A stretch of DNA of 64,000 nucleotides. Origin: Photobacterium kagoshimensis. GTDB taxonomy: Bacteria; Pseudomonadota; Gammaproteobacteria; Enterobacterales; Vibrionaceae. The stretch covers positions 62,001-126,000 of the forward strand of contig NZ_JAKJSO010000017.1 of assembly GCF_050337045.1 (NCBI RefSeq), read 5' to 3'. Positions 23,675 to 33,055 of this stretch are shown piece after piece. The notes beneath the pieces are model-generated. The model saw only the letters and a list, made by a program, of their open reading frames with translations. It had not been told where the DNA came from and did no database searches. A program made the translations under genes and the position numbers. How positions within the stretch are numbered: position 1 is the first letter of the stretch; each line of letters begins with the position of its first letter.

Positions 23675-25446
23675 TGATAAAAATCTTCAAACGAACCAAA
23701 ACAACCAACCAACGCCGCGTTAAAGCGCCACCGGTTTTTATTCCGTGGCGTTTTAATATTATTTGTGGCTTCGTTATTTTAGCGCTCGGGCTACTGATCG
23801 GGCGTGCGGCTTATATTCAAGTCTTAGAGCCGGGCAAACTTATCCAAGAAGGTGATTTGCGCTCATTACGCGTCAAAGCCTTACCTTCTGCCCGCGGCAT
23901 TATTTCTGACCGTAACGGTGAGCAACTTGCTGTGAGTGTACCGGTACAAGCCGTATGGGCTGATCCCGTTCAAATCTATAAACATGGCGGCATGATCGAG
24001 CAGGCTCGCTGGCATGCGCTGGCGGATGTACTGGGTCTTGACCGTCAGAAGCTCGTTAAGCGAATCGAAAAGAACCAAAAGCGACGTTTTATTTATTTAG
24101 CGCGCCAAGTGAGCCCTGCGATGGCGGCCTATGTCGGCAAGCTAAAATTGCCCGGTGTTGGCCTGAAAGATGAATCTCGCCGCTTTTACCCTGCTGGTGA
24201 AGTCAGTGCGCACTTAATCGGGATGACGGGGATTGATAGCCATGGTTTAGAAGGGGTGGAACGCACCTACGATGGTTGGTTAACCGGTGAACCTGGCCGT
24301 AAAACCGTGCGTAAAGATCGCTATGGTCGCGTGGTTGAAAATATCTCGCTCAAACAGCGTGAGCCAGGTAAACCGTTGGAATTAAGTATCGATCAGCGTT
24401 TGCAAGCCATGGCGTACCGAGCTGTGAAGCAAGCGGTGGTGGATTACCGTGCGACCTCTGCCAGTGTGGTGATGGTCGATGTAAGAACGGGTGAAGTGCT
24501 GGCAATGGTCAATGCCCCGTCTTATAACCCGAATAACCGCGATAGCTTACAAAGTTTTCGCATGCGTAACCGCGTGATTACCGATGCGATGGAGCCAGGT
24601 TCTACCATCAAACCTTTTGTGGTGCTAACGGCGCTAGAAAATGGCGTGGCTGATGAAAATACCATTATAGATACCGGCAATGGCATCATGCAGGTCGGCG
24701 GTAGCCGAGTGCGTGATGTTTCTAAAGTCGGCAAAGCGAACTTAGCGCGTATCTTACAAAAATCCAGTAACATCGGTGTCAGTAAGCTGTCGTTGGCGAT
24801 GCCAGTTGAAGCGCTGCTTGGCATGTACAGCAGTGTTGGTATGGGCGACCCATCAGGTATTAACTTGATTGGCGAATCACAGGGTTTCTTCCCTGATCGT
24901 CGCCGTTGGTCTGATTTTGAACGTGCTACCTTGTCATTTGGGTACGGTATTTCGGTGACACCGATCCAGTTAGTACGCGCTTACGCTACTTTAGGCGCAC
25001 TTGGGGTCAGCCGTCCACTCTCGATTTTAAAAACCGATGAAGTTATGCCTGGCCGCCAAGTCGTGTCGGTTGAGAATACGCGTAAGCTACTCAATATGCT
25101 TGAAATGGTGACAGGTAAAGAAGGCAGTGCCAAACGTGCTGCGGTACCTGGCTACCGCGTGGGTGCCAAGACAGGTACGGCAAAAGTTGCCGCTGCGGGT
25201 GGCTACAGCGATGAATATATAGCGATGACAGCAGGTCTTGCCCCGATCAGCAATCCACGTATTGCAATGGTGGTGGTGGTGAATGAACCACAAGGCGATC
25301 AATATTATGGTGGTGCAATTGCGGCGCCGATATTTGCAGATGTCATGGGTAATGCGCTGCAAATTTTGAATGTGCCGCCAGACGCAGGTTCTGGCGATAA
25401 GTTAAAAGTTGTACATAACAGAGGCGCCTCAAATGCCGATACCTAA
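23671..25446 (+). CDS. ftsI: Septal peptidoglycan transpeptidase FtsI (PBP3)
   Basis: FtsI cross-links septal peptidoglycan in complex with FtsW. The 591-residue protein has an N-terminal anchor (about residues 26-46, NIICGFVILALGLLIGRAAY) and the non-catalytic pedestal domain (RGIISDRNGEQLAVSVPVQ). The transpeptidase domain has the active serine in GSTIKPF, then SSN and KTGTAK, the three penicillin-binding motifs in order. The length is normal (E. coli 588). Its 3' end overlaps the murE start by 14 bp. Confidence 0.97.
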   Translation: MMIKIFKRTKTTNQRRVKAPPVFIPWRFNIICGFVILALGLLIGRAAYIQVLEPGKLIQEGDLRSLRVKALPSARGIISDRNGEQLAVSVPVQAVWADPVQIYKHGGMIEQARWHALADVLGLDRQKLVKRIEKNQKRRFIYLARQVSPAMAAYVGKLKLPGVGLKDESRRFYPAGEVSAHLIGMTGIDSHGLEGVERTYDGWLTGEPGRKTVRKDRYGRVVENISLKQREPGKPLELSIDQRLQAMAYRAVKQAVVDYRATSASVVMVDVRTGEVLAMVNAPSYNPNNRDSLQSFRMRNRVITDAMEPGSTIKPFVVLTALENGVADENTIIDTGNGIMQVGGSRVRDVSKVGKANLARILQKSSNIGVSKLSLAMPVEALLGMYSSVGMGDPSGINLIGESQGFFPDRRRWSDFERATLSFGYGISVTPIQLVRAYATLGALGVSRPLSILKTDEVMPGRQVVSVENTRKLLNMLEMVTGKEGSAKRAAVPGYRVGAKTGTAKVAAAGGYSDEYIAMTAGLAPISNPRIAMVVVVNEPQGDQYYGGAIAAPIFADVMGNALQILNVPPDAGSGDKLKVVHNRGASNADT

Positions 25447-26953
25447 CCAAAACAATACTATCGGATGCTTGCTGGCATCATGGTTGCCAACAACAGCAAC
25501 ATTGGGGGATGACATCAGCGCATTAGTGCCTTCGTCATTTACCTTAGACAGCCGCGCAGTGGTGAATGGCAGTTTATTTGCCGCTGTCAAAGGTCACCAA
25601 GTTGATGGCCGTCGTTTTATTGATAAAGCGATAGCACAAGGTGCCCTTGCGGTACTCGCTGAGGCGGAAGGGGAAGCAGAGCACGGCGAAGTGCGGGTAC
25701 AGCAAGATGTGCCTGTTATCTATTTTTCGCAGTTGAATTTGCACTTGTCCGCCATCGCGAAGGTGTTCTATCAACAGCCTGACGAGCAGCTAAAATTGGT
25801 TGCTGTCACCGGTACCAATGGCAAAACAACCATCAGCCAGATCTTGGCACAGTGGGCCGAATTGGTGGGCTACCGCTCGGGTGTCATGGGCACCACAGGT
25901 AACGGGTTACTGAGTAACTTGGTTCCCGCGGCGAATACCACTGGCAGTGCGATTGAAATTCAACACGTACTGGCTGATTTATACCAGCAAGGTGCGTCTT
26001 TTGCAGCGATGGAAGTGTCGTCGCATGGCTTGGTGCAAGGGCGTGTCAAAGCCCTGCATTTCGCAGCCAGTATTTTTACTAATTTGAGCCGTGATCACCT
26101 TGATTACCATGGCGATATGGCCAGCTATGCAGCGGCCAAACAAACCCTGTTTACCGAGCATCACGCTGGTGTTGCTGTCATTAATATGGATGACGAAGTC
26201 GGCTGCCAGTGGCTTAAAACATTACCCGATGCCGTAGCGGTAACAACACAAGCTGGCGTTGCTGCGAAACATCAGGGGCCGAGACTATGGCTGACGGATG
26301 TGGCGTACAGTACTCAAGGGGTTACGCTAAGTTTTGATTCATCATGGGGCGCAGGCTCATTTACAGCGCCCTTAGTTGGCTCGTTTAATGTGATGAATAT
26401 TATGTTGGCATTAGCCACTTTGCTGGCAACAGGACATGATATTGAGCAACTCATTGCGACTGCGCCACAGCTAAAAGCAGTAATTGGCCGCATGGAAGTT
26501 TTTCAAAAGGCTGACAAACCTTTGATGGTGGTGGATTATGCTCATACACCAGATGCGCTAGAAAAGGCCTTGCAAGCCTTGCAAGTACACTGTGACGGTA
26601 AGCTTTGGTGTATTTTCGGCTGTGGTGGCGATCGTGATACGGGTAAACGCCCGATGATGGCGGCAATTGCAGAACAGCATGCCGATCAAATTATCTTAAC
26701 CGATGATAATCCGCGCAGTGAAAACCCTGAGTCCATCATGAATGATATGAAGGCGGGGTTAGTGAGTGCTGACCAAGCGCGAGTGATCCACGATAGATTC
26801 AGTGCTTGCCAATATGCACTGACTCATGCTGCTCCACAAGATATCGTCTTGGTGGCTGGAAAAGGGCATGAAGATTACCAAATTTTAGCAGATCGCACGA
26901 TCCACTATTCCGACCGTGAAACGGTTCAAACTTTATTGGAGACGCATGCATGA
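25433..26953 (+). CDS. murE: UDP-MurNAc-tripeptide synthetase MurE (meso-DAP adding)
   Basis: MurE adds meso-diaminopimelate to UDP-MurNAc-L-Ala-D-Glu. The P-loop GTNGKTTISQ and the Mur-ligase central domain (ASIFTNLSRDHLDYHGDMASY) are clear. The DNPR motif (TDDNPRSENPESI) marks meso-DAP, not lysine, specificity. The ATG at 25433, after GAGG and inside the end of ftsI, gives 506 residues. An upstream in-frame TTG at 25409 is less likely. The stop overlaps murF by 4 bp. Confidence 0.96.
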   Translation: MPIPNQNNTIGCLLASWLPTTATLGDDISALVPSSFTLDSRAVVNGSLFAAVKGHQVDGRRFIDKAIAQGALAVLAEAEGEAEHGEVRVQQDVPVIYFSQLNLHLSAIAKVFYQQPDEQLKLVAVTGTNGKTTISQILAQWAELVGYRSGVMGTTGNGLLSNLVPAANTTGSAIEIQHVLADLYQQGASFAAMEVSSHGLVQGRVKALHFAASIFTNLSRDHLDYHGDMASYAAAKQTLFTEHHAGVAVINMDDEVGCQWLKTLPDAVAVTTQAGVAAKHQGPRLWLTDVAYSTQGVTLSFDSSWGAGSFTAPLVGSFNVMNIMLALATLLATGHDIEQLIATAPQLKAVIGRMEVFQKADKPLMVVDYAHTPDALEKALQALQVHCDGKLWCIFGCGGDRDTGKRPMMAAIAEQHADQIILTDDNPRSENPESIMNDMKAGLVSADQARVIHDRFSACQYALTHAAPQDIVLVAGKGHEDYQILADRTIHYSDRETVQTLLETHA

Positions 26954-28326
26954 TTAACGTGCAATTGTCTCATCTGGCCAATGAGCTGGGTGCCACATTA
27001 ATGGGCGATGATATTCAGATCGCCTCGGTATCAACCGATACGCGTCAGATCGAGCAAGATGCATTATTCATTGCGCTCAAAGGCGAACGATTTGATGCGC
27101 ATGACTTTTGTCAGAGCGCGATTGATAACGGCACAAAAGCTTTATTGGTTAGTCGTCACTTACCTCTCGATATCCCACAACTTGTGGTCGCCGATACTCG
27201 GTTAGCGCTGGGTCATATTGGTGCTTGGGTTGCCAAAACACTGACGCAAACACAAGGCCTTAAAACTGTTGCCTTAACAGGTAGTTGTGGCAAGACCACA
27301 GTGAAAGAGATGGTTGCTGAGATCCTTGGCTTAAAAGGCAAGGTGCTCGCAACAGCGGGCAATTTTAATAATGATATTGGTGTACCACTTACGTTATTGC
27401 GATTAACGGCAGAACATGACTATGCGGTGATTGAGCTTGGTGCTAATCATCAAAACGAAATTGCTTATACCACCAACCTTGTTAAACCGCAGGCTGCGCT
27501 AGTCAATAATTTAGCAGCAGCGCATCTGGAAGGATTTGGTTCACTGGCCGGTGTAGCCAAGGCCAAAGGTGAGATCTTTGAAGGACTGCCGGCTGGCGGT
27601 ATGGCGATTGTTAACCTTGATTCACATGATTTGCCGAATTGGCGTGAGAATTTGACTGAACAACGGCTTTTGACCTTTTCTACGTCAAATTCTGAGGCTG
27701 ATTTCTTTGCAAATGACATAATTGTTAACTCTGACGGTCGCGCTTGCTTTACAATGCGTACCCCCGATGGGATGGCATCAGTCATTTTGACGCTAGCGGG
27801 TGTGCATAATGTATCGAACGCCTTAGCGGCAGCGGCATTAAGTTATACCTTGGGTGCATCTTTAGAGGATATAACCCGAGGCCTAGGCCAAGTGGTGAAT
27901 GTCAAAGGGCGCGTTGATATTACTCAACCTCAAGCAGGGCTTCGTCTGATTGATGATACCTATAACGCCAGTGTGGCATCCGTGAAGGCGGCGATTGATT
28001 TGCTCGCGTCGTTCAAGGATCAGCGTTGGTTTGTATTGGGTGATATGGCCGAACTTGGCGAAGAGAGCGACCAGCTCCACCGTGAAGTGGGCGAATACGC
28101 AAAAGAAAAATCCCTCGATGCAGTTTTCACCTTTGGTCGTGCGAGCGCGATTGTGAGTGAGCTGAACCAAGGTCAGCACTTTGATAATAAGCAGGCGCTG
28201 ATTGCGACATTAACGGCGCAGTTAGACCAAGAATTTAAACAACACCAAGAGGTAACAGTGTTGGCAAAAGGAGCGCGTAGCTCCCGCATGGAAGATGTGA
28301 TTGTCGCACTGCAGGAAAATAAATAA
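26950..28326 (+). CDS. murF: UDP-MurNAc-tripeptide:D-Ala-D-Ala ligase MurF
   Basis: MurF joins D-Ala-D-Ala to the tripeptide, completing the UDP-MurNAc-pentapeptide. The 458-residue protein shows the P-loop LTGSCGKTTVKE near residue 107. It also shows FNNDIGVPLTLLRL, typical of MurF, and the C-terminal domain beginning around RVDITQPQAGLRLIDDTYNA. The ATG overlaps murE (ATGA) and the stop overlaps mraY by one base. The D-Ala-D-Ala ligase that supplies its substrate is not in this cluster. Confidence 0.96.
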   Translation: MINVQLSHLANELGATLMGDDIQIASVSTDTRQIEQDALFIALKGERFDAHDFCQSAIDNGTKALLVSRHLPLDIPQLVVADTRLALGHIGAWVAKTLTQTQGLKTVALTGSCGKTTVKEMVAEILGLKGKVLATAGNFNNDIGVPLTLLRLTAEHDYAVIELGANHQNEIAYTTNLVKPQAALVNNLAAAHLEGFGSLAGVAKAKGEIFEGLPAGGMAIVNLDSHDLPNWRENLTEQRLLTFSTSNSEADFFANDIIVNSDGRACFTMRTPDGMASVILTLAGVHNVSNALAAAALSYTLGASLEDITRGLGQVVNVKGRVDITQPQAGLRLIDDTYNASVASVKAAIDLLASFKDQRWFVLGDMAELGEESDQLHREVGEYAKEKSLDAVFTFGRASAIVSELNQGQHFDNKQALIATLTAQLDQEFKQHQEVTVLAKGARSSRMEDVIVALQENK

Positions 28327-29408
28327 TGATTTACTGGTTAGCTGACGTACTTCAGTCTACGTTCCCATTTTTTCGTCTATTCGAATATTTGACGTTCCGC
28401 GCTATTGTTAGTGTTCTTACTGCTTTAGTTCTCTCACTATGGATGGGTCCTCGCCTGATCGCGCGTTTGCAAATGCTGCAAATTGGCCAGGTTGTACGTA
28501 ACGAAGGCCCCGAATCTCACTTTAGTAAACGTGGTACGCCAACAATGGGCGGCATCATGATTTTGGCAGCGATTACGATCACTGTTTTACTGTGGTCTGA
28601 CTTATCTAACCCTTATGTGTGGGCGGTATTGGTTGTCATGCTGGGCTATGGTGTGGTCGGTTTTGTTGACGATTACCGCAAGGTCGTACACAAAAATACC
28701 GATGGCTTGATTGCGCGCTGGAAGTACTTCTGGCAATCAGTGATCGCGCTGGGTGTTGCGTTTGCACTGTACATGCATGGTAAAGATACCGCAGCCACTC
28801 AGCTGGTGGTGCCTTTCTTCAAAGATGTGATGCCACAGCTTGGCCTATTCTATATTGTCTTCACTTACTTCGTGATTGTGGGTACCAGTAACGCGGTGAA
28901 CTTGACCGATGGCCTTGATGGCTTAGCTATCATGCCTACAGTGATGGTGGCATCGGGTATGGCATTTATTGCGTGGGCAACAGGCAATGTGAATTTTGCT
29001 AATTATCTGCATATTCCTTATTTAAGTAATGCCAGTGAGCTGGTCATTGTCTGTAGCGCCATTGTCGGGGCTGGCCTTGGCTTCCTTTGGTTTAATACCT
29101 ACCCAGCACAAGTGTTTATGGGTGATGTGGGCTCATTAGCATTAGGCGGCGCACTTGGCACTATCGCGGTATTGGTTCGTCAAGAACTACTACTAGTGAT
29201 CATGGGCGGTGTGTTTGTGATGGAAACCGTATCGGTGATCTTGCAAGTGGGGTCGTACAAACTGCGTGGCCAACGTATTTTCCGTATGGCACCGATTCAT
29301 CACCACTACGAATTAAAAGGCTGGCCTGAACCACGAGTGATTGTGCGTTTTTGGATCATCACTATGATGCTAGTGCTAATTGCACTGGCGACATTAAAGG
29401 TACGCTAA
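28326..29408 (+). CDS. mraY: Phospho-MurNAc-pentapeptide transferase MraY
   Basis: MraY transfers phospho-MurNAc-pentapeptide to undecaprenyl phosphate, making lipid I at the inner membrane. The 360-residue polytopic protein has about ten helices. It has the conserved Asp-rich loops FVDDYRKV and NLTDGLDGLA, the Mg site FMGDVGSLALGG, and the HHHYELKGW histidine loop. The length equals E. coli. It starts on the last base of the murF stop and ends directly before murD. Confidence 0.97.
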   Translation: MIYWLADVLQSTFPFFRLFEYLTFRAIVSVLTALVLSLWMGPRLIARLQMLQIGQVVRNEGPESHFSKRGTPTMGGIMILAAITITVLLWSDLSNPYVWAVLVVMLGYGVVGFVDDYRKVVHKNTDGLIARWKYFWQSVIALGVAFALYMHGKDTAATQLVVPFFKDVMPQLGLFYIVFTYFVIVGTSNAVNLTDGLDGLAIMPTVMVASGMAFIAWATGNVNFANYLHIPYLSNASELVIVCSAIVGAGLGFLWFNTYPAQVFMGDVGSLALGGALGTIAVLVRQELLLVIMGGVFVMETVSVILQVGSYKLRGQRIFRMAPIHHHYELKGWPEPRVIVRFWIITMMLVLIALATLKVR

Positions 29409-30767
29409 ATGAATGGCTTAGGTGGAGTAAAACGCGTTGTAGTGATTGGTCTAGGAATGACAGGCTTGTCTGTTGTTCACCACCTCGTGCGACAGTCGAT
29501 GGCTTATGCTCTGGATTTAGAGATTAAAGTCATAGATACGCGCGCTACGCCACCTGGCCAAGAGTCGCTTCCGAGCAGTGTTGAACTGTGCTGCGGCGAA
29601 TGGAACATGGCGTGGTTACTAGCCGCTGATATGATCGTTGCCAGCCCTGGCATTGCCCTGGCAACCCCTGAACTTCAGCAAGCCGCCGAAGCGGGCATTG
29701 AGATTGTGGGCGATATTGAACTGTTTGCCCGTGCTGTGACAAAGCCCGTTGTCGCTATTACAGGCTCGAATGGTAAAAGTACCGTGACCAGCCTTGTCGG
29801 TGAGATGGCGAAAGAGGCCAATATCAATGTTGGTGTTGGCGGAAACATTGGGTTTGCAGCATTAGACATGCTCGCCAATGATCATGACCTGTACGTACTT
29901 GAATTATCGAGTTTTCAGTTAGAAACGACCTCATCATTGAAGCTGAAGGCGGCGACTTACTTAAACCTGTCTGAAGATCATATGGATCGCTATGATGGGC
30001 TCGCGGACTACAGCGCAGCGAAAATGCGTATTTTCGATCATGCTGAATTAGTGGTTTATAACCGTGATGATTTGGCGACGCGCCCGAAGAATTCAGCGGA
30101 TGTGGCTGAAACCAGCTTTGGTTTTGACGATCAAGACTATGGCTTGATTGAGCTAGATGGCCAAGAGTTCCTTGCTGTCAATCAACAACCACTAATGGTT
30201 GCTAACGACATCGCATTGGTTGGGCGCCATAATGTGGCGAACAGCCTTGCGGCATTGGCATTGGCGGATGCTGTCGGTATTGATCATGCCTCAGCGTGTC
30301 GCGCTTTGCGCCGTTATACAGGGTTGGTACACCGTTGCCAGCTTGTCGTGCAACAACACGGTGTTAAATGGGTTAATGATTCAAAAGCAACCAATGTCGC
30401 TAGTACTCTTGCCGCATTAAAAGGGCTGAACCTTGAAGGTCGACTTCACCTGCTGGTGGGTGGTGATGGCAAAGGGGCGGACTTTGCTGAATTGCAGCCA
30501 GTATTGGCCGCATTAAATGTTCAGCTGTACTGTTATGGCCGCGATGGCGATCAGTTTGCGCCACTGGTTGAGAGTCCAATTTGCGTCGAAACCATGGCAC
30601 AAGCGATGACCCAAGCGGCTAATACAGCACATAGTGGTGATATGATCATGCTATCCCCTGCCTGTGCCAGCTTTGATCAGTTTCCTAATTTTATGACACG
30701 CGGCGACACGTTTGTCGCGTTGGCGCAAGAGTTGCAGCATCAAGTCGCAGGAGCGAATGAATGCTAA
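29409..30767 (+). CDS. murD: UDP-MurNAc-L-alanine:D-glutamate ligase MurD
   Basis: MurD adds D-glutamate to UDP-MurNAc-L-Ala. It has a Rossmann-type N-terminal domain (VVVIGLGMTGLSVVHHL), the P-loop ITGSNGKSTVTS near residue 118 and the central domain motif LNLSEDHMDRY. The C-terminal domain holds HRCQLVVQQHGVKWVNDSKATN. The 452-residue length is slightly longer than E. coli (438). Its ATG abuts the mraY stop and its 3' end overlaps ftsW by 7 bp. Confidence 0.96.
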   Translation: MNGLGGVKRVVVIGLGMTGLSVVHHLVRQSMAYALDLEIKVIDTRATPPGQESLPSSVELCCGEWNMAWLLAADMIVASPGIALATPELQQAAEAGIEIVGDIELFARAVTKPVVAITGSNGKSTVTSLVGEMAKEANINVGVGGNIGFAALDMLANDHDLYVLELSSFQLETTSSLKLKAATYLNLSEDHMDRYDGLADYSAAKMRIFDHAELVVYNRDDLATRPKNSADVAETSFGFDDQDYGLIELDGQEFLAVNQQPLMVANDIALVGRHNVANSLAALALADAVGIDHASACRALRRYTGLVHRCQLVVQQHGVKWVNDSKATNVASTLAALKGLNLEGRLHLLVGGDGKGADFAELQPVLAALNVQLYCYGRDGDQFAPLVESPICVETMAQAMTQAANTAHSGDMIMLSPACASFDQFPNFMTRGDTFVALAQELQHQVAGANEC

Positions 30768-31972
30768 GACAGACCAAGGAAGGTATGACGTCGATGGGCG
30801 ATTGGTTTACTAAACCATCCAGCCCGTCGTTATACGATCGCCAGTTAGTGTGGATTGCACTCGCTTTGATGGTGATCGGCTTGGTGATCGTGACATCTGC
30901 CTCGGTGCCAATTGCAACACGCCTAACGGGGATCCCGTTTTACTTTGCACTGCGTCATGCTTTTTTCCTCGGCTGCTCGCTTCTTATTATTGGCATTATG
31001 GTGCAAGTCCCCTTGTCACGCTGGCAGCAATTAAGTGTGCCCATGTTACTGGTATCGATGTTTTTACTGGTTGTGGTACTCGGTATTGGTCGCTCGGTAA
31101 ATGGCGCCGCGCGCTGGATCCCACTCGGGATCTTTAACTTGCAACCGGCGGAAGTCGCCAAGCTTTCTCTCTTTATTTTCCTTTCTGGCTACCTGGTTCG
31201 TCAGTACACCCAAGTACGTGCGAGCTTCTTGGGGTTTGCAAAACCGTTAGCGGTGCTATGCGTTTTGGCTTTTTTATTGCTACAACAGCCCGATTTAGGG
31301 TCATTTGTTGTGATGTTTGTGACCACAGTAGGCATGTTATTTATTGCCGGTGCCCAATTGTGGCAATTCCTCGCTATGATAGCGGTCGCGATATTTGGCA
31401 TCGTGATATTGATTGTGTTCGAGCCTTATCGAATGCGTCGGGTAACCTCATTTTTGGATCCGTGGGATGACCCTTTTGGTAGTGGTTACCAGTTAACTCA
31501 GTCATTAATGGCATTTGGTCGCGGTGACTGGTTAGGTCAAGGGCTAGGTAATTCAATTCAAAAACTCGAATATTTGCCCGAGGCACATACCGACTTTGTA
31601 TTTGCGGTACTCGCAGAAGAGCTGGGTTTGGTTGGCGTCGTCGCTGTCTTAGCCTTAATTTTTGCTTTGGTATTTAAAGCCCTGTTGATTGGTCGCAAGT
31701 CATTGCAAAGCGAACAATTGTTCGGTGGTTTCCTCGCCTTTGGTATTGGCATTTGGTTTGCTTTCCAAACCCTCGTGAATGTCGGTGCGGCGGCGGGAAT
31801 AGTGCCAACCAAGGGGTTGACTTTGCCCCTGATCAGTTACGGTGGTTCCAGTTTATTTATTATGGCGACAGCAGTCGCAATCTTGATTCGCATTGATCAT
31901 GAGCAGCGGCTTCATGCTAAATATCATCCAGTCGAACAAGAACCTGAAGAAACTAGTGTTGAAAAAGATTGA
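30761..31972 (+). CDS. ftsW: Septal peptidoglycan glycosyltransferase FtsW
   Basis: FtsW is the SEDS-family glycan polymerase of the septum and partner of FtsI. The 403-residue protein has ten hydrophobic helices. It has the SEDS hallmarks SVNGAARWIPLGIFNLQPAE and the catalytic Asp region (PEAHTDFVFAVLAEELG), then PTKGLTLPLISYGGSS near the end. The ATG at 30761 has GGAG 8 bp upstream, inside murD; ATGs at 30785 and 30794 are alternatives. The stop overlaps the murG start. Confidence 0.96.
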   Translation: MLRQTKEGMTSMGDWFTKPSSPSLYDRQLVWIALALMVIGLVIVTSASVPIATRLTGIPFYFALRHAFFLGCSLLIIGIMVQVPLSRWQQLSVPMLLVSMFLLVVVLGIGRSVNGAARWIPLGIFNLQPAEVAKLSLFIFLSGYLVRQYTQVRASFLGFAKPLAVLCVLAFLLLQQPDLGSFVVMFVTTVGMLFIAGAQLWQFLAMIAVAIFGIVILIVFEPYRMRRVTSFLDPWDDPFGSGYQLTQSLMAFGRGDWLGQGLGNSIQKLEYLPEAHTDFVFAVLAEELGLVGVVAVLALIFALVFKALLIGRKSLQSEQLFGGFLAFGIGIWFAFQTLVNVGAAAGIVPTKGLTLPLISYGGSSLFIMATAVAILIRIDHEQRLHAKYHPVEQEPEETSVEKD

Positions 31973-33042
31973 TGACAAAAAATAAACGCTTACTCGTTAT
32001 GGCGGGCGGTACGGGGGGGCATGTGTTCCCTGGGCTTGCGGTAGCGAAACAATTACAGCAGCAGGGGTGGGAAATCCGCTGGCTGGGTACCGCAGACCGA
32101 ATGGAAGCGGACTTAGTGCCAAAGCATGGTATCGAGATTGACTTTATTAAAGTCAAAGGGCTACGTGGTCAAGGTATTATGCGCCTTTTGGCAGCACCAT
32201 TTAAAATTTTAGGCGCAATCAAACAAGCGCGTGTGCATATTAAAGCGTGGCAACCTGATGTTGTCCTTGGCATGGGGGGCTATGTCAGTGGTCCTGGTGG
32301 CGTAGCTGCATGGCTGAGCGGTATTCCTGTGGTGTTGCACGAACAAAATGCGGTGGCAGGTTTAACCAACCAATGGTTATCTAAAATTGCGCGCCGTGTA
32401 CTACAAGCCTTTCCGGGGGCGTTTGCCAAGCAGGAAGTCGTGGGCAACCCTGTGCGTCAAGATGTGATCCAACTTGCGATGCCGAGTGAACGTTTCGCCC
32501 AGCGCAGTGGTCCAATGCGTGTCCTTGTAATGGGTGGCAGTCAAGGCGCACGTATTTTGAATCAGACCATGCCTGAAGTTGCGGGCTTGCTAGGTGATGC
32601 AATTACGGTGTGGCATCAAGCTGGCAAAGGTGCACAAGTTGAAACCCAGCAAGCATATCAAGCGCAAATTGATGCAGCGACAGAGGTGAAAGTCACTGAA
32701 TTTATTGATGATGTCGCCGCAGCGTATGATTGGGCTGATATCGTTGTGTGCCGTTCAGGTGCGTTAACCGTATCTGAACTATCCGCAGCTGGTGTAGCGG
32801 CGATTTTTGTTCCTTTTATGCACAAAGATCGTCAGCAAGCACTTAACGCCGATCACTTGGTACAAGCTGGTGCCGCGTTCATGATAGAACAGCCTGAACT
32901 CACGGCCGTGAAATTAGCACAACAGCTTCAAAAACTTGATCGTCCTGCTTTGCTATCTATGGCACAAGCAGCACGAGATGCAGCGATCCTCGACGCCGAT
33001 GTTCGAGTGGCTGATGTCATTAAATCGCTAGCCAAAAATTAG
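31972..33042 (+). CDS. murG: Lipid II synthase MurG (N-acetylglucosaminyltransferase)
   Basis: MurG adds GlcNAc to lipid I at the cytoplasmic face of the inner membrane, giving lipid II. The 356-residue GT28 enzyme has the N-terminal glycine loop MAGGTGGHVFPGLAVA and the hydrophobic patch near GLRGQGIMRLLAAPFKIL. It also has LGMGGYVSGPGG, HEQNAVAGLTN and the UDP-GlcNAc site VCRSGALTVSELSAAG. The ATG at 31972 is used, not the TTG just before it. It overlaps ftsW by one base, and murC follows after 13 bp. Confidence 0.97.
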   Translation: MTKNKRLLVMAGGTGGHVFPGLAVAKQLQQQGWEIRWLGTADRMEADLVPKHGIEIDFIKVKGLRGQGIMRLLAAPFKILGAIKQARVHIKAWQPDVVLGMGGYVSGPGGVAAWLSGIPVVLHEQNAVAGLTNQWLSKIARRVLQAFPGAFAKQEVVGNPVRQDVIQLAMPSERFAQRSGPMRVLVMGGSQGARILNQTMPEVAGLLGDAITVWHQAGKGAQVETQQAYQAQIDAATEVKVTEFIDDVAAAYDWADIVVCRSGALTVSELSAAGVAAIFVPFMHKDRQQALNADHLVQAGAAFMIEQPELTAVKLAQQLQKLDRPALLSMAQAARDAAILDADVRVADVIKSLAKN

Positions 33043-33055
33043 AACGAGAAAAGTG